Assembly (NCBI GenBank): GCA_947243845.1
Contig: CAMXIF010000005.1
Span: 1-64,000, forward strand
Source: an uncultured bacterium
GTDB taxonomy: Bacteria; Bacillota; Clostridia; Lachnospirales; Lachnospiraceae
DNA: 64,000 bases
Reading direction: 5' to 3'
Shown: positions 1 through 6,549 of the stretch, piece by piece
How positions within the stretch are numbered: position 1 is the first letter of the stretch
Layout of the letters: every line of letters starts with the position of its first letter
Program-made: the position numbers and the translations under genes
The notes under the pieces: generated by a model
The model's database searches: none
The model's input: the letters and a program-made list of their open reading frames with translations, nothing else
What the model was told of the DNA's origin: nothing

Positions 1-53
1 AGAACCGGATAGAATCCTTTCGTTTTAGGTGTCTATGCTGGCGGGGACAGGTC

Positions 54-317
54 ATGCCACTTATTATGCCTATAAAGGATTTACGCAATACAAACGAGGT
101 TTCTAATATCGCACACAAGGAACAGGAGCTTATTTTTATTATCAAAAACGGATATAGCGATTTGGTTGTGATGAGTAGTGAATTATACGATAAATTTGCA
201 AGAATGAATCGCATCGACCAGGCAATCTTCGAATCCGAGCAGGAAATTGCTAACGGAGCAGAAGCAGTTGACGCAGAAATAGTTTTTGCAGAATTGGAGA
301 AAAAACATTTTGGATAA
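54..317 (+). CDS. Phd/YefM-type antitoxin
   Basis: An 87-residue protein that reads as a type II antitoxin of the Phd/YefM/RelB kind. The N-terminus (MPIKDLRNTNEVS) is the usual start of the DNA-binding half, and the middle (IIKNGYSDLVVMS) is the conserved strand of this fold. The acidic C-terminus would wrap the toxin. It would normally neutralise the RelE/ParE toxin encoded immediately downstream, whose reading frame overlaps it by 8 bp, and repress their shared promoter. ATG at 54 was kept because a purine-rich GGGGACAGG precedes it; ATG at 66 is a possible alternative. The toxin partner is interrupted, so the antitoxin may now be an orphan. Family call is confident; the exact subfamily is not. 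Confidence 0.8.
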   Translation: MPLIMPIKDLRNTNEVSNIAHKEQELIFIIKNGYSDLVVMSSELYDKFARMNRIDQAIFESEQEIANGAEAVDAEIVFAELEKKHFG

Positions 318-612
318 ATACGAGGTAAAAGTCAACCCTAGAGCAATCCGTGAATTAGACCACATTTACGAATATATTGCAAATGAGAAATTGGCTCCTG
401 AAAATGCCAAAGGATAGGTAGACAGAATTAAGAAGTCTATTTTAAGCCTAGACACATTTCCACGGTCCCATCAAGAGCGTAACGAGGGCAGATATGCCGG
501 AAAAGGCTACCGTCAGTTACTGATTGATAATTATATCGCCATTTTCCGCATTGATGAACCATGCAAAACAGTTTATGTAGTAACAATACAATATCAAGGA
601 CGAAATCTATAA
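310..612 (+). pseudogene. RelE/ParE-family toxin interrupted by an amber codon
   Basis: Reading from TTG at 310, in the usual overlap with the antitoxin stop, gives a 100-codon RelE/ParE-like toxin that is complete except for a TAG at 415-417 (codon 36). Before the stop it reads YEVKVNPRAIRELDHIYEYI and continues in the same frame with VDRIKKSI, GYRQLLIDNYIAIFRID and VYVVTIQYQGRNL, all typical of the family. The interrupted residue sits where relatives usually have Gln or Lys, so a single CAG or AAG to TAG change explains it. It is missing from the ORF track because of this stop. Probably inactive. Readthrough cannot be excluded, but core genes here use TAG as a normal stop (dxs, prfC). Confidence 0.8.
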
Positions 613-655
613 AACAAGCACCAAATGACACTATAAATCATTTGGTGCTTGTTTT
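611..655 (+). terminator. Strong hairpin terminator after the toxin-antitoxin locus
   Basis: A perfect 18-bp inverted repeat (611-628 with 638-655) around a 9-nt loop starts at the toxin stop codon. One flank begins with AAAA and the other ends with TTTT, so it could work on both strands, serving both the toxin-antitoxin unit and the leftward small gene at 670-909. Confidence 0.8.
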
Positions 656-669
656 GACTTAAGAATTAT

Positions 670-909
670 TTACCATAGTTCCAACGAATCCTCCGCATCT
701 ATCCACATCTGCATAGTCCCGTCAAGATAAAGGCGAGCATACTCCACAGGGTTGTCTATTGCAAGGGCATTTAGCACACACTCTGAATTAGGTGTGGTCT
801 ATAGCCCTTCCTCTGCCTTTGCACAGTCAATCCGCAGAATATAGCCAGCATAAGTGCGTATATCAATGCTGTTGTGGTAAATGTTGTAATCTGCATATAT
901 TATGTTCAT
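670..909 (-). pseudogene. DUF6061-like small protein interrupted by an amber codon
   Basis: The minus strand from ATG at 907-909 reads an 80-codon frame broken once by TAG at 799-801 (codon 37). The first half (MNIIYADYNIYHNSIDIRTY, then ILRIDC) and the second (LNALAIDNPVEYARLYLDG) resemble the short DUF6061-type proteins often found on clostridial mobile elements; I am moderately sure of that name. The frame stays open on both sides of the stop, so this is a recent point mutation. An AGAGG lies upstream of the start. Function of the family is unknown. It is absent from the ORF track because of the stop. Confidence 0.6.
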
Positions 910-1190
910 CCTATCAATCCTCTGTTCTGTAATATCTAAAAAGCATTTCCATCAGTTCACACAGTCCATTTATATTGTGTTATACTTTGTTATGTGATTT
1001 TGCTTCCCTTGTTTTGCCCTTATGAGGGTTCGTAAAGCCTTGTGAAACGATATAACACAAGGTAATACATAAGGGAAAGCTCACTTACAGAAAGATAGTA
1101 TTTATAAAGGTTTGTCGAAAATATAATAATGAATTATAACAGGTAACAGAACCCTTAAATCATGTGCTTACACAACTGGAATATAGCGTT
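910..1190. other. AT-rich spacer without a recognisable gene
   Basis: Between the broken DUF6061-like gene and the deaminase I see no open frame with a ribosome binding site, no RNA gene and no convincing terminator. It looks like decayed mobile-element flank. Confidence 0.5.
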
Positions 1191-1688
1191 TTATTGGATA
1201 AGAGTTTTGACCCACTCTGCCAGTGGGCTGTCCCTGTGGATATCGATGTATCTCTTGAATAACGCCTTGCTTTCAGATTTTAAAATTCCCGATGTAATTT
1301 CCGGTAGACAAAAAGATGATGTAACGTGGTAATCATTCCAGGATTCCACAGCCCATTTAGCCGCACCATCGGAAGGTGCATCAAGTGAATAGTATACCTT
1401 GCCAACAAATGATGATATTGAAGCGCCCAAACACATCATACAAGGTTCTAAATTAGTGAACAATTCCATTTGCATCTTTTCTTTTGCATCAAATTTTTTC
1501 TGATTCAGTTCCATCAGCGCTTTTAACTCTGCGTGAACCAATAATCTATTATCTTCGCTTTCAGATGTATGACTTTGAGCAACTATTGTATCATTGTGGA
1601 ATATAATACAGGCTATCGGTAATTCATTTTTCTCTAATGCCTGCTCTGCCAGATCAATCACAAGTTTCATTTTCTCATCTAAATTCAT
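1191..1688 (-). CDS. Nucleoside/tRNA-adenosine deaminase-like protein (CDA fold)
   Basis: A 165-residue zinc deaminase of the cytidine-deaminase superfamily. The zinc and proton-shuttle motif HAE (in LLVHAELKAL) and the second zinc motif EPCMMCLGA are both intact, as in TadA, guanine deaminase and dCMP deaminase. The first strand, ELPIACIIFHND, is TadA-like, but the remainder (VYYSLDAPSDGAA and a C-terminal helical extension) is not classic TadA, so the substrate, free base/nucleoside or tRNA, is undecided. It stands alone in the accessory island on the minus strand with no operon partner. The ATG at 1688 has only a weak purine stretch upstream. Housekeeping TadA is probably encoded elsewhere. 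Confidence 0.75.
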   Translation of the reverse strand: MNLDEKMKLVIDLAEQALEKNELPIACIIFHNDTIVAQSHTSESEDNRLLVHAELKALMELNQKKFDAKEKMQMELFTNLEPCMMCLGASISSFVGKVYYSLDAPSDGAAKWAVESWNDYHVTSSFCLPEITSGILKSESKALFKRYIDIHRDSPLAEWVKTLIQ

Positions 1689-2002
1689 AGTTTCTAGTCC
1701 TCACTTACGCCACATGTCAAATTCCAATTTATCGATTTAAATATATCACATTTTTCAGATAATTGTGTGAATATTCTTATTTTTCAGAGTTAAATGGTTT
1801 TGGATACCATGATTATAAGGCATGTCGAATGTAAAAGTAGGGTATGCCTTTTTTAACGTTTTATGTCAAAATGTGGAAAATGGATTATGGATGCGATATG
1901 ATTAGAGTAAAGACAAACTGTATTCATAATGTTATTAAATGGATAGTTATCATTAAATAATTGTTTAATCAACATAAATTGCAATAATGGAGGTGGCTGT
2001 AT
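1689..2002. other. Intergenic region with one possible terminator
   Basis: A 314-bp AT-rich gap. An AAGGCAT...ATGCCTTTTTT inverted repeat (1817-1854) with a long loop could be a weak rightward terminator. The last 15 bases hold the GGAGG ribosome binding site of the next small gene. Nothing else is recognised. Confidence 0.4.
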
Positions 2003-2203
2003 ATGCTATATATTATTAAAAGAACAAAAGATTCATATTATTTAAGTTGTTTTGAAGAATATAAACAGATTATATTTACTCCTTTAAAGTCAGATGCATT
2101 ACAATTGCCTAAAAATATTGCTGAACCTTATGTACAAAAGTTAAAAGAAATAGAGTTTGATGAGTATATAATAATTCCAGAAAAAGATATAAAAATAGTT
2201 TGA
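2003..2203 (+). CDS. Small hypothetical protein (66 aa)
   Basis: A 66-residue ORF starting at ATG 2003 with a good GGAGGTGG ribosome binding site 6 bases upstream, which is the main reason to believe it is translated. The sequence is lysine- and isoleucine-rich (MLYIIKRTKDSYY at the start, EFDEYIIIPEKDIKIV at the end), with no signal peptide, transmembrane segment or motif I know. Base composition is more AT-rich than the chromosome backbone, consistent with the mobile island around it. Function unknown. Confidence 0.5.
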   Translation: MLYIIKRTKDSYYLSCFEEYKQIIFTPLKSDALQLPKNIAEPYVQKLKEIEFDEYIIIPEKDIKIV

Positions 2204-2479
2204 GCGGTTTTTATTGATTTGCTTTAAAGCGTAATAATGGAGTATAAAATCTCTTTATTAATTGTGCAATGGTATATGGTTAGATAAAATATTAAAATCC
2301 ATGTATACACAAATAATTGTAACTTTGGGTGGATGCATGTAATCATGTGTGGAGACTATTTAAGGAAAGGTCAAACCAAAGGATAAAATATAAGTTTTGT
2401 ATAGAATATGTTTTATATAACAAGCTAAAGTATCTGTTGCTTATACCTTAGAAAAGATATATCCGTCTTTTCTGATGTA
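2204..2479. other. AT-rich spacer, no gene seen
   Basis: No supported gene, RNA or terminator. The last few codons before 2480 are in frame with the integrase remnant (KDISVFSDV before the ATG), preceded by a TAG, so the decayed integrase extends slightly upstream. Confidence 0.4.
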
Positions 2480-2698
2480 ATGATTCTTCAAGCAAATCAT
2501 GAGCGTGGTCTTCATTCGCAGTATTTAATGCTTGATAAAGAGGGAAGCAGAATGCACAATTATGCAATCAATAATGTTTTGCGCCGCTTGAATCTGCTAT
2601 CAGTGCAAAGTTGCCTAACGTGTTCAAGCGTGTTCAAAACTAAAATGAAACAAAAAATAAAGAAACCTCGATATTTTCTAGGTTTCCTCACTCTTTAA
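2480..2698 (+). pseudogene. Tyrosine integrase remnant
   Basis: The first 38 or so codons look like an internal piece of a phage/ICE tyrosine recombinase (GLHSQYLMLDKEG and MHNYAINNVLRRLN, the stretch before the catalytic HxxR box in Lachnospiraceae elements). The homology then stops: the HxxR and Tyr boxes are missing, and the frame runs on through a GTGTTCAAAA-containing stretch and a terminator hairpin into the tRNA-derived repeat at 2703. It has no ribosome binding site. This is best read as an internally deleted integrase whose original 3' end lay next to the attachment site. Homology is judged by eye only. Confidence 0.55.
2655..2686 (-). terminator. Terminator copy next to the first tRNA-derived repeat
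   Basis: A GAAACCT/AGGTTTC hairpin with, on the minus strand, a T-rich tail (TTTATTTTTT). It resembles the terminator behind the real tRNA-Leu at 4120-4154, so element and chromosome carry related sequence at both junctions. Confidence 0.5.
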
Positions 2699-2702
2699 CC
2701 AA

Positions 2703-2722
2703 TGCGGAAGATGGGACTTGAA
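2703..2722 (+). repeat. Attachment-site repeat, left copy
   Basis: Twenty bases (TGCGGAAGATGGGACTTGAA) identical to the 3' end of tRNA-Leu at 4169-4188. The match ends exactly as the sequence leaves the tRNA, which is how integrase attachment sites in tRNA genes look. Together the copies bound a 1.47-kb segment. Confidence 0.75.
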
Positions 2723-2871
2723 GTATTGTTACTTTTAAAAATACTGAGAGAAAGGGGATTTCTGGCACATCATCCTTTCAGTGTAACCAAAATGTAACTG
2801 AATAGTTTCATTTTCATATTGAGAATAAATATTGTGTCGAAACATTACACAACAGGATTATCGGCTTGTGA

Positions 2872-2900
2872 TTGTTAAATTTGAGGCAGAGTAGTATAAT
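2872..2900 (+). promoter_or_regulatory. Sigma-A promoter for the 2945-4082 genes
   Basis: TTGTTA (2872-2877), a 17-bp spacer and a perfect TATAAT (2895-2900), 45 bp before the first start codon. Confidence 0.65.
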
Positions 2901-2944
2901 AAGGAAAAATGTAATCTGTTATATGAGTAATTAAAGGAGATGCT

Positions 2945-3382
2945 ATGGATAAGGAATTCTTTTGCCAATGGTTAAAAGGATTTGAGAATGGATTAGATGA
3001 AATGGATTCTGACAGCAGGAGTAGTCTGTTAAAACATTGTGCCAAATATTGTGCTGATACAGGTGTTTTACAGTCATATCTGAAACTGTATCGGACTGTG
3101 AACGGAGACCGCAATGAGTTTTATAACAGATTAGGCGAAATAGGTAATGTTCGTGGTGAGGTGGTAATACCTGATAAAGAATACTTGATCTATTTTCCGG
3201 AGTGTGTATGCGATATTCATACTGCTGGTGGTGTCAATACGCCTAATCTATGCGAATGCTCAAAGCAAAGTATTATTTATGTAGGAAAGAGCATATGGAA
3301 TAAAAGCGTATTCCATGTAGAACAAGTAGAAACCATTCTTTCTGGAGATGCAGAATGTAAATTCAGAATTAGATTTGATTAA
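2945..3382 (+). CDS. Cys-rich V4R/thiazoline-hydrolase-like protein
   Basis: A 145-residue soluble protein beginning at ATG 2945 behind AAAGGAG. It has several conserved-looking cysteines (CAKYC near residue 33, then CVCDIHTAGGVN and LCECSKQSI) and a C-terminus (VETILSGDAECKFRI) like the end of V4R and 4-vinyl-reductase-type domains and of clostridial proteins annotated as L-2-amino-thiazoline-4-carboxylic acid hydrolase or small DUFs. A metal or small-molecule binding role would fit the Cys/His clusters, but I cannot name a reaction. It is the first gene behind the promoter at 2872, 63 bp ahead of the MntA/HepT pair, and so is part of the cargo between the tRNA-derived repeats. Confidence 0.6.
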   Translation: MDKEFFCQWLKGFENGLDEMDSDSRSSLLKHCAKYCADTGVLQSYLKLYRTVNGDRNEFYNRLGEIGNVRGEVVIPDKEYLIYFPECVCDIHTAGGVNTPNLCECSKQSIIYVGKSIWNKSVFHVEQVETILSGDAECKFRIRFD

Positions 3383-3445
3383 AATTCACTGTTGAGGATG
3401 ATTCAATTATGTGAATAATAACCATAAATTCAGGGAGGTTGCAAA

Positions 3446-3742
3446 ATGCCTTATACAATAGAGGAGATCAGGGAAAAAGCAATGCCGATTGCAATTCACT
3501 ATGGTGTGGATGCACTTAGCCTTTTTGGCTCTTATGCCAGAGGTGAGGCAGATGAAAAAAGCGATTTGGATTTTTTAATACAAAAAGGCAGTATGAAAGG
3601 TCTGCTCTCGTATTGTGGAATGATTGCAGATTTGGAGGACACATTTCATTGTCATATAGATTTAGTAATAAAAAATGCAATTAAAGATAAGCAGTTTCTT
3701 GAAGAGATAGGTAAAGATGAGGTGAAACTCTATGAGAGGTAA
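3446..3742 (+). CDS. mntA: MntA-type nucleotidyltransferase antitoxin
   Basis: A 98-residue minimal nucleotidyltransferase. The active-site signature GSX10DXD is intact (GSYARG at its start, DLD at its end), with a third likely carboxylate in HIDLVI. In characterised MntA/HepT pairs this protein transfers AMP onto a tyrosine of the HEPN toxin and so neutralises it. ATG 3446 is preceded by GGGAGG. The stop overlaps the start of the HEPN gene by 11 bp, so the two are translationally coupled, as usual for the pair. Both domain signatures are complete, so the system is probably functional, unlike the broken toxin-antitoxin locus at 54-612. Confidence 0.85.
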   Translation: MPYTIEEIREKAMPIAIHYGVDALSLFGSYARGEADEKSDLDFLIQKGSMKGLLSYCGMIADLEDTFHCHIDLVIKNAIKDKQFLEEIGKDEVKLYER

Positions 3743-4082
3743 GAAGTCAGAGCAGATAGTACTTCAAAAAATGCTTCGGTATTGTGACGAAATAGCACAG
3801 ATTTTGAAAAAACATCGTTTTAATAGGGAAGAATTTGAGAATGATACGGAATTTCAATTTGCATGTGGAATGTGTATTATTCAGCTAGGGGAACTTGTTA
3901 CAGGATTAGATGATGATTTTGTTAAGAAATATTCAGATATTCCATGGCGGCAAATTAAAGGAATGCGTAATATTTACGCACACGATTATGATATGATCGA
4001 TAATGACATTATATGGGAAACGATAACAGAAGAAATCCCGGAACTTAAGAGAAAATTGCAGACAATATTTCAGACACTTTGA
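3732..4082 (+). CDS. hepT: HepT-type HEPN toxin (DUF86)
   Basis: A 116-residue all-helical HEPN protein. The RNase motif RX4HXY is present as RNIYAHDY near residue 77: Arg and His are the catalytic pair and Tyr is the residue AMPylated by MntA in studied systems. HepT proteins cut RNA (tRNA in one characterised case) when released from the antitoxin. The gene begins inside the last codons of mntA. It is the last gene before the tRNA-Leu terminator, placing the toxin-antitoxin pair at the junction of the integrated segment, a common place for stabilising modules. Confidence 0.85.
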   Translation: MRGKKSEQIVLQKMLRYCDEIAQILKKHRFNREEFENDTEFQFACGMCIIQLGELVTGLDDDFVKKYSDIPWRQIKGMRNIYAHDYDMIDNDIIWETITEEIPELKRKLQTIFQTL

Positions 4083-4119
4083 ACATAGTAGTGAATGTGT
4101 TCAAAATTTATGGGCGCAA

Positions 4120-4154
4120 ATAAAGAAGGAAACCCAGATTTCATCAAGGTTTCC
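4120..4154 (-). terminator. Terminator of tRNA-Leu(AAG)
   Basis: On the minus strand GGAAACC, a 13-nt loop and GGTTTCC are followed by TTCTTTAT, 15 bases past the tRNA 3' end. A rightward role for hepT is also possible. Confidence 0.6.
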
Positions 4155-4168
4155 TCCCCTTTTAGGAC

Positions 4169-4188
4169 TGCGGAAGATGGGACTTGAA
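4169..4188 (+). repeat. Attachment-site repeat, right copy (tRNA 3' end)
   Basis: The last 20 bases of tRNA-Leu(AAG), identical to 2703-2722. The segment between them carries the 2945 gene and mntA/hepT; the integrase remnant lies just outside the left copy. Confidence 0.75.
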
Positions 4189-4252
4189 CCCACACGATGA
4201 ACCCATCACTAGATCCTTAGTCTAGCCTGTCTGCCAATTCCAGCACTTCCGC
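4169..4252 (-). tRNA. tRNA-Leu, anticodon AAG
   Basis: The minus strand folds as a class II tRNA: acceptor GCGGAAG/CTTCCGC with discriminator A, D-arm with GG, anticodon stem CTAGA/TCTAG around the loop CTAAGGA, a long variable arm and a GGGTTCAAGTCCC T-arm. The anticodon is AAG, decoding CUU; A34 would need deamination to inosine to read more codons. Length is 84 nt, and CCA is not encoded. The 3' 20 bases are duplicated at 2703-2722, so this gene is an integration target. Confidence 0.92.
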
Positions 4253-4275
4253 ATACGTTACACAACGCATTTAAT

Positions 4276-4304
4276 ATAATACTGTTTAGAAAACCAAAAG
4301 TCAA
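4276..4304 (-). promoter_or_regulatory. Promoter of tRNA-Leu(AAG)
   Basis: On the minus strand TTGACT, 17 bp, TATTAT, ending about 24 bp before the first tRNA base. Confidence 0.65.
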
Positions 4305-4375
4305 GAGGTTTTTATAAAATCGGTAAAATAATTCGGCAATATTTCTGAAGAATATCCGGATGAATTTTAAAGCGG

Positions 4376-4406
4376 ATAACGGCAGCCATTGAGGGACTGC
4401 CGTTAT
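4376..4406 (-). terminator. Terminator of the sigma/DUF4179 operon
   Basis: A perfect 10-bp stem (ATAACGGCAG/CTGCCGTTAT) with an 11-nt loop, 20 bases after the DUF4179 gene stop. Confidence 0.7.
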
Positions 4407-4425
4407 TTTCTATTATGATAGTCGT

Positions 4426-5709
4426 TTAAAAATGCACTTCTGTTTTAAACAGTGAGCCTTCCGCAATCTTTTGGTCATTGCCTTTTAGTTCATCCATATA
4501 TTTCATATAATCACATACATATATATACACGGTATCTGTGTTTCTCCCATAAATAGAGTATACTTCTGCATTGGTGCCCTGGTTTTCCAGCCGTTTTCCG
4601 TCCGCGTCACAGATTACTACGATATAGTCGTATGGCCGAGCATCTTCCGGGAGGATTATCTGGGCCTTGATTTCGAAAGCTGTTTTTTCCACAGAGGCGA
4701 TTCCCACACCGTTTTCATTGGTCTTGTTGACTTGGATAATCTGGCTTCTGTTTTTGTTCATGGTAACATCAATGGCAAAATTCCAGGTGCCGGCATAGTG
4801 CTTTTTAATATGCTCATGGATGGTGAATACCTCTCCGCTTTCCGGATCTTCGATCTGCACTGCTTCACATTCCAGCAGAGTGCCATAAATATCGGAAATT
4901 TCCAGATAATAGGTAAACTGTTCAGGCAGCTGTTCTACTTGGCCTTCCCAGATTAGATCGGCATCTGTCTGTGCTGTTTCGAGATTTGTGGCATGTCCGC
5001 TTCTCATCAGGTCATTGTCCAGGGAGATTCTGATGATACCGGTAAAAGTATGGTCGTCCGCAAAGGTTCCTTCTATATAATACGGAGAGGGATATCCCGC
5101 TCCGGCTGGCCGGTCTTTTTTGGTAAGTCCCGGCACATTATAGTAGGAATTGGTGGTCAGGTACAGCCGGTCATAGTCCAGGATATAATCCTCCATATTT
5201 TTGGTCTTGATGAAGTCTGCGGGGAAGGCATCTTCATTTTCGATACATAAGGCCAGATACAGTGCCTGTGAAGTGCAGTTGGACTCTGAGATGGTAACGG
5301 TCAGTCCGTTGGAGGTCTGTACTAAGGAATTTGCCTGTGGCGACTGGAGTGATGTGGCCTCTGTGGGTTCTGACGAATGTGTCATGTTTTCATTCTGCGT
5401 CTGGGAGGTGTTATCCTTGCCGTAAATCTCTGCATCCTTATTATAGTCTCCCTTATAGCTGACTTTTTCCTGCACCATGGAGAAGATATGTCCTATAACA
5501 GGCAGTTTGGCAGCAATGGACGGATTGGAGACCAGGAGCGTGCCGACACACAGGATGATCAGTAGAACTGCGGCAATAGCGCCGTAGCGTGCCAGGACTT
5601 CATTTCGATGAAGCCGTTTTTTCTGGCGTATGCCTTCCGCGATTCCGGCTTTTACGACATTATTCAATTTTCGTGGGATGGGAATTGCATCAAATTTATC
5701 ATTTTGCAT
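4426..5709 (-). CDS. DUF4179 membrane protein, likely anti-sigma factor
   Basis: A 427-residue protein with a short cytoplasmic N-terminus (IPIPRKLNNVVKAGIAEG), one transmembrane segment at about 42-64 and a large extracellular part beginning with the DUF4179 stretch (KLPVIGHIFSMVQE, VSYKGDYNKDAEIYG). A Ser/Thr/Gln-rich linker follows, then beta-rich domains. This layout is typical of membrane anti-sigma factors paired with ECF-like sigma factors in Lachnospiraceae. The cytoplasmic part would bind the sigma factor encoded immediately upstream, whose gene overlaps this one by 11 bp, and the outer part would sense an envelope signal. The anti-sigma role is inferred from architecture and coupling; the signal is unknown. 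Confidence 0.75.
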   Translation of the reverse strand: MQNDKFDAIPIPRKLNNVVKAGIAEGIRQKKRLHRNEVLARYGAIAAVLLIILCVGTLLVSNPSIAAKLPVIGHIFSMVQEKVSYKGDYNKDAEIYGKDNTSQTQNENMTHSSEPTEATSLQSPQANSLVQTSNGLTVTISESNCTSQALYLALCIENEDAFPADFIKTKNMEDYILDYDRLYLTTNSYYNVPGLTKKDRPAGAGYPSPYYIEGTFADDHTFTGIIRISLDNDLMRSGHATNLETAQTDADLIWEGQVEQLPEQFTYYLEISDIYGTLLECEAVQIEDPESGEVFTIHEHIKKHYAGTWNFAIDVTMNKNRSQIIQVNKTNENGVGIASVEKTAFEIKAQIILPEDARPYDYIVVICDADGKRLENQGTNAEVYSIYGRNTDTVYIYVCDYMKYMDELKGNDQKIAEGSLFKTEVHF

Positions 5710-6244
5710 GGCGTTCTACCTCCTCTTTGCTGCAGCTGTCATCGGTCAGCCATTTGCGTAACTGTTTTTTGGCACGATACAGATCCGCTTTCACGCTTCC
5801 CTCCGGTATATCCATAATCTGTGCGATTTCTTTGATTTTTAATTCCTGAAAATAGAAGAGTATGACCACGGTTTTATATTGCTCTTTTAATGAGTCGATG
5901 GCATCATACAGATCTACTTTTTCCTCAATCAGATAATCAGTTGTACCTTTTTCAACATATTCATCCAGCGAAATGGTGGGGGCTTTTTTCTTGTCCTGCC
6001 AGATACAGTTGATTAGAATCCGTGTGAGCCAGGTTTTAAAGTGGTGGGGTTCTTTTAGCTTTTCGATGCCAATCATGGCTTTTGTCACACATTCTTGTAC
6101 GGCATCCAGGGCATCGGCTTCGTTTTTAACATATAGATAAGCAGTTTTGTACAGATAGACTTGGTATTTTGCGATTAATTCACCATAAGCGGACTTAGAG
6201 CCTTTGATTGCTTTTTTCACAAGCTTGATGGTATCCTCTTTCAT
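5699..6244 (-). CDS. ECF-type RNA polymerase sigma factor
   Basis: A 181-residue sigma-70 family protein with region 2 (AYGELIAKYQVYLYKTAY, then DALDAVQECVTKAM) and region 4 (YKTVVILFYFQELKIKEIAQ, PEGSVKADLYRAKKQLRKWL), and no regions 1 or 3. It would direct polymerase to a small envelope-stress-type regulon under control of the DUF4179 partner. The ORF track starts 101 codons too early; ATG at 6242-6244 follows AAGGAAGAG and begins the family-typical MKEDTIKLVKKAIKG. No conserved ECF promoter could be identified with confidence in the 300 bp upstream. Confidence 0.88.
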   Translation of the reverse strand: MKEDTIKLVKKAIKGSKSAYGELIAKYQVYLYKTAYLYVKNEADALDAVQECVTKAMIGIEKLKEPHHFKTWLTRILINCIWQDKKKAPTISLDEYVEKGTTDYLIEEKVDLYDAIDSLKEQYKTVVILFYFQELKIKEIAQIMDIPEGSVKADLYRAKKQLRKWLTDDSCSKEEVERHAK

Positions 6245-6549
6245 GGGAGTCTCTTCCTTTCGTATGATTTTGCCGGTGCGCGCGCTTATATTTCCGGTGT
6301 TACCAAATAAATTCCAAGGGAATTTACTTATGATATAGATTAGACTATTTTGAGGAGGAAAAGGTTGCAATCCTTTAAAGTTTTCTTTGGGTGCTGACGA
6401 CCAAGGGCCGAGACAGTGCCGTATGTCTGTCATGGACAATACTGGGAATCCATGATAGAATGAACCTGATATCATTATAGGACAAAAAGCTATATAGGGA
6501 ATATAATAAGGGCTGAAAATGGGTCTGTCACAGGGAAAGGGAGGCATGT
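6245..6549. other. Divergent intergenic region
   Basis: Separates the leftward sigma operon from the rightward hemerythrin gene. The right end holds the hemerythrin promoter. The rest, including a short CG-rich run near 6277, contains nothing else I can support. Confidence 0.4.
6479..6507 (+). promoter_or_regulatory. Sigma-A promoter of the hemerythrin gene
   Basis: AGGACA (4 of 6 to consensus), 17 bp, perfect TATAAT at 6502-6507, 42 bp before the start codon. Confidence 0.55.

Noticed and set aside
310-909. Genome-wide amber recoding
   Set aside because: Core genes here, including dxs, prfC and the TGS-uridine kinase, end in TAG, so the chromosome treats TAG as stop. The two in-frame TAGs are better read as point mutations, though an origin in a recoded element is kept as a question in the findings.
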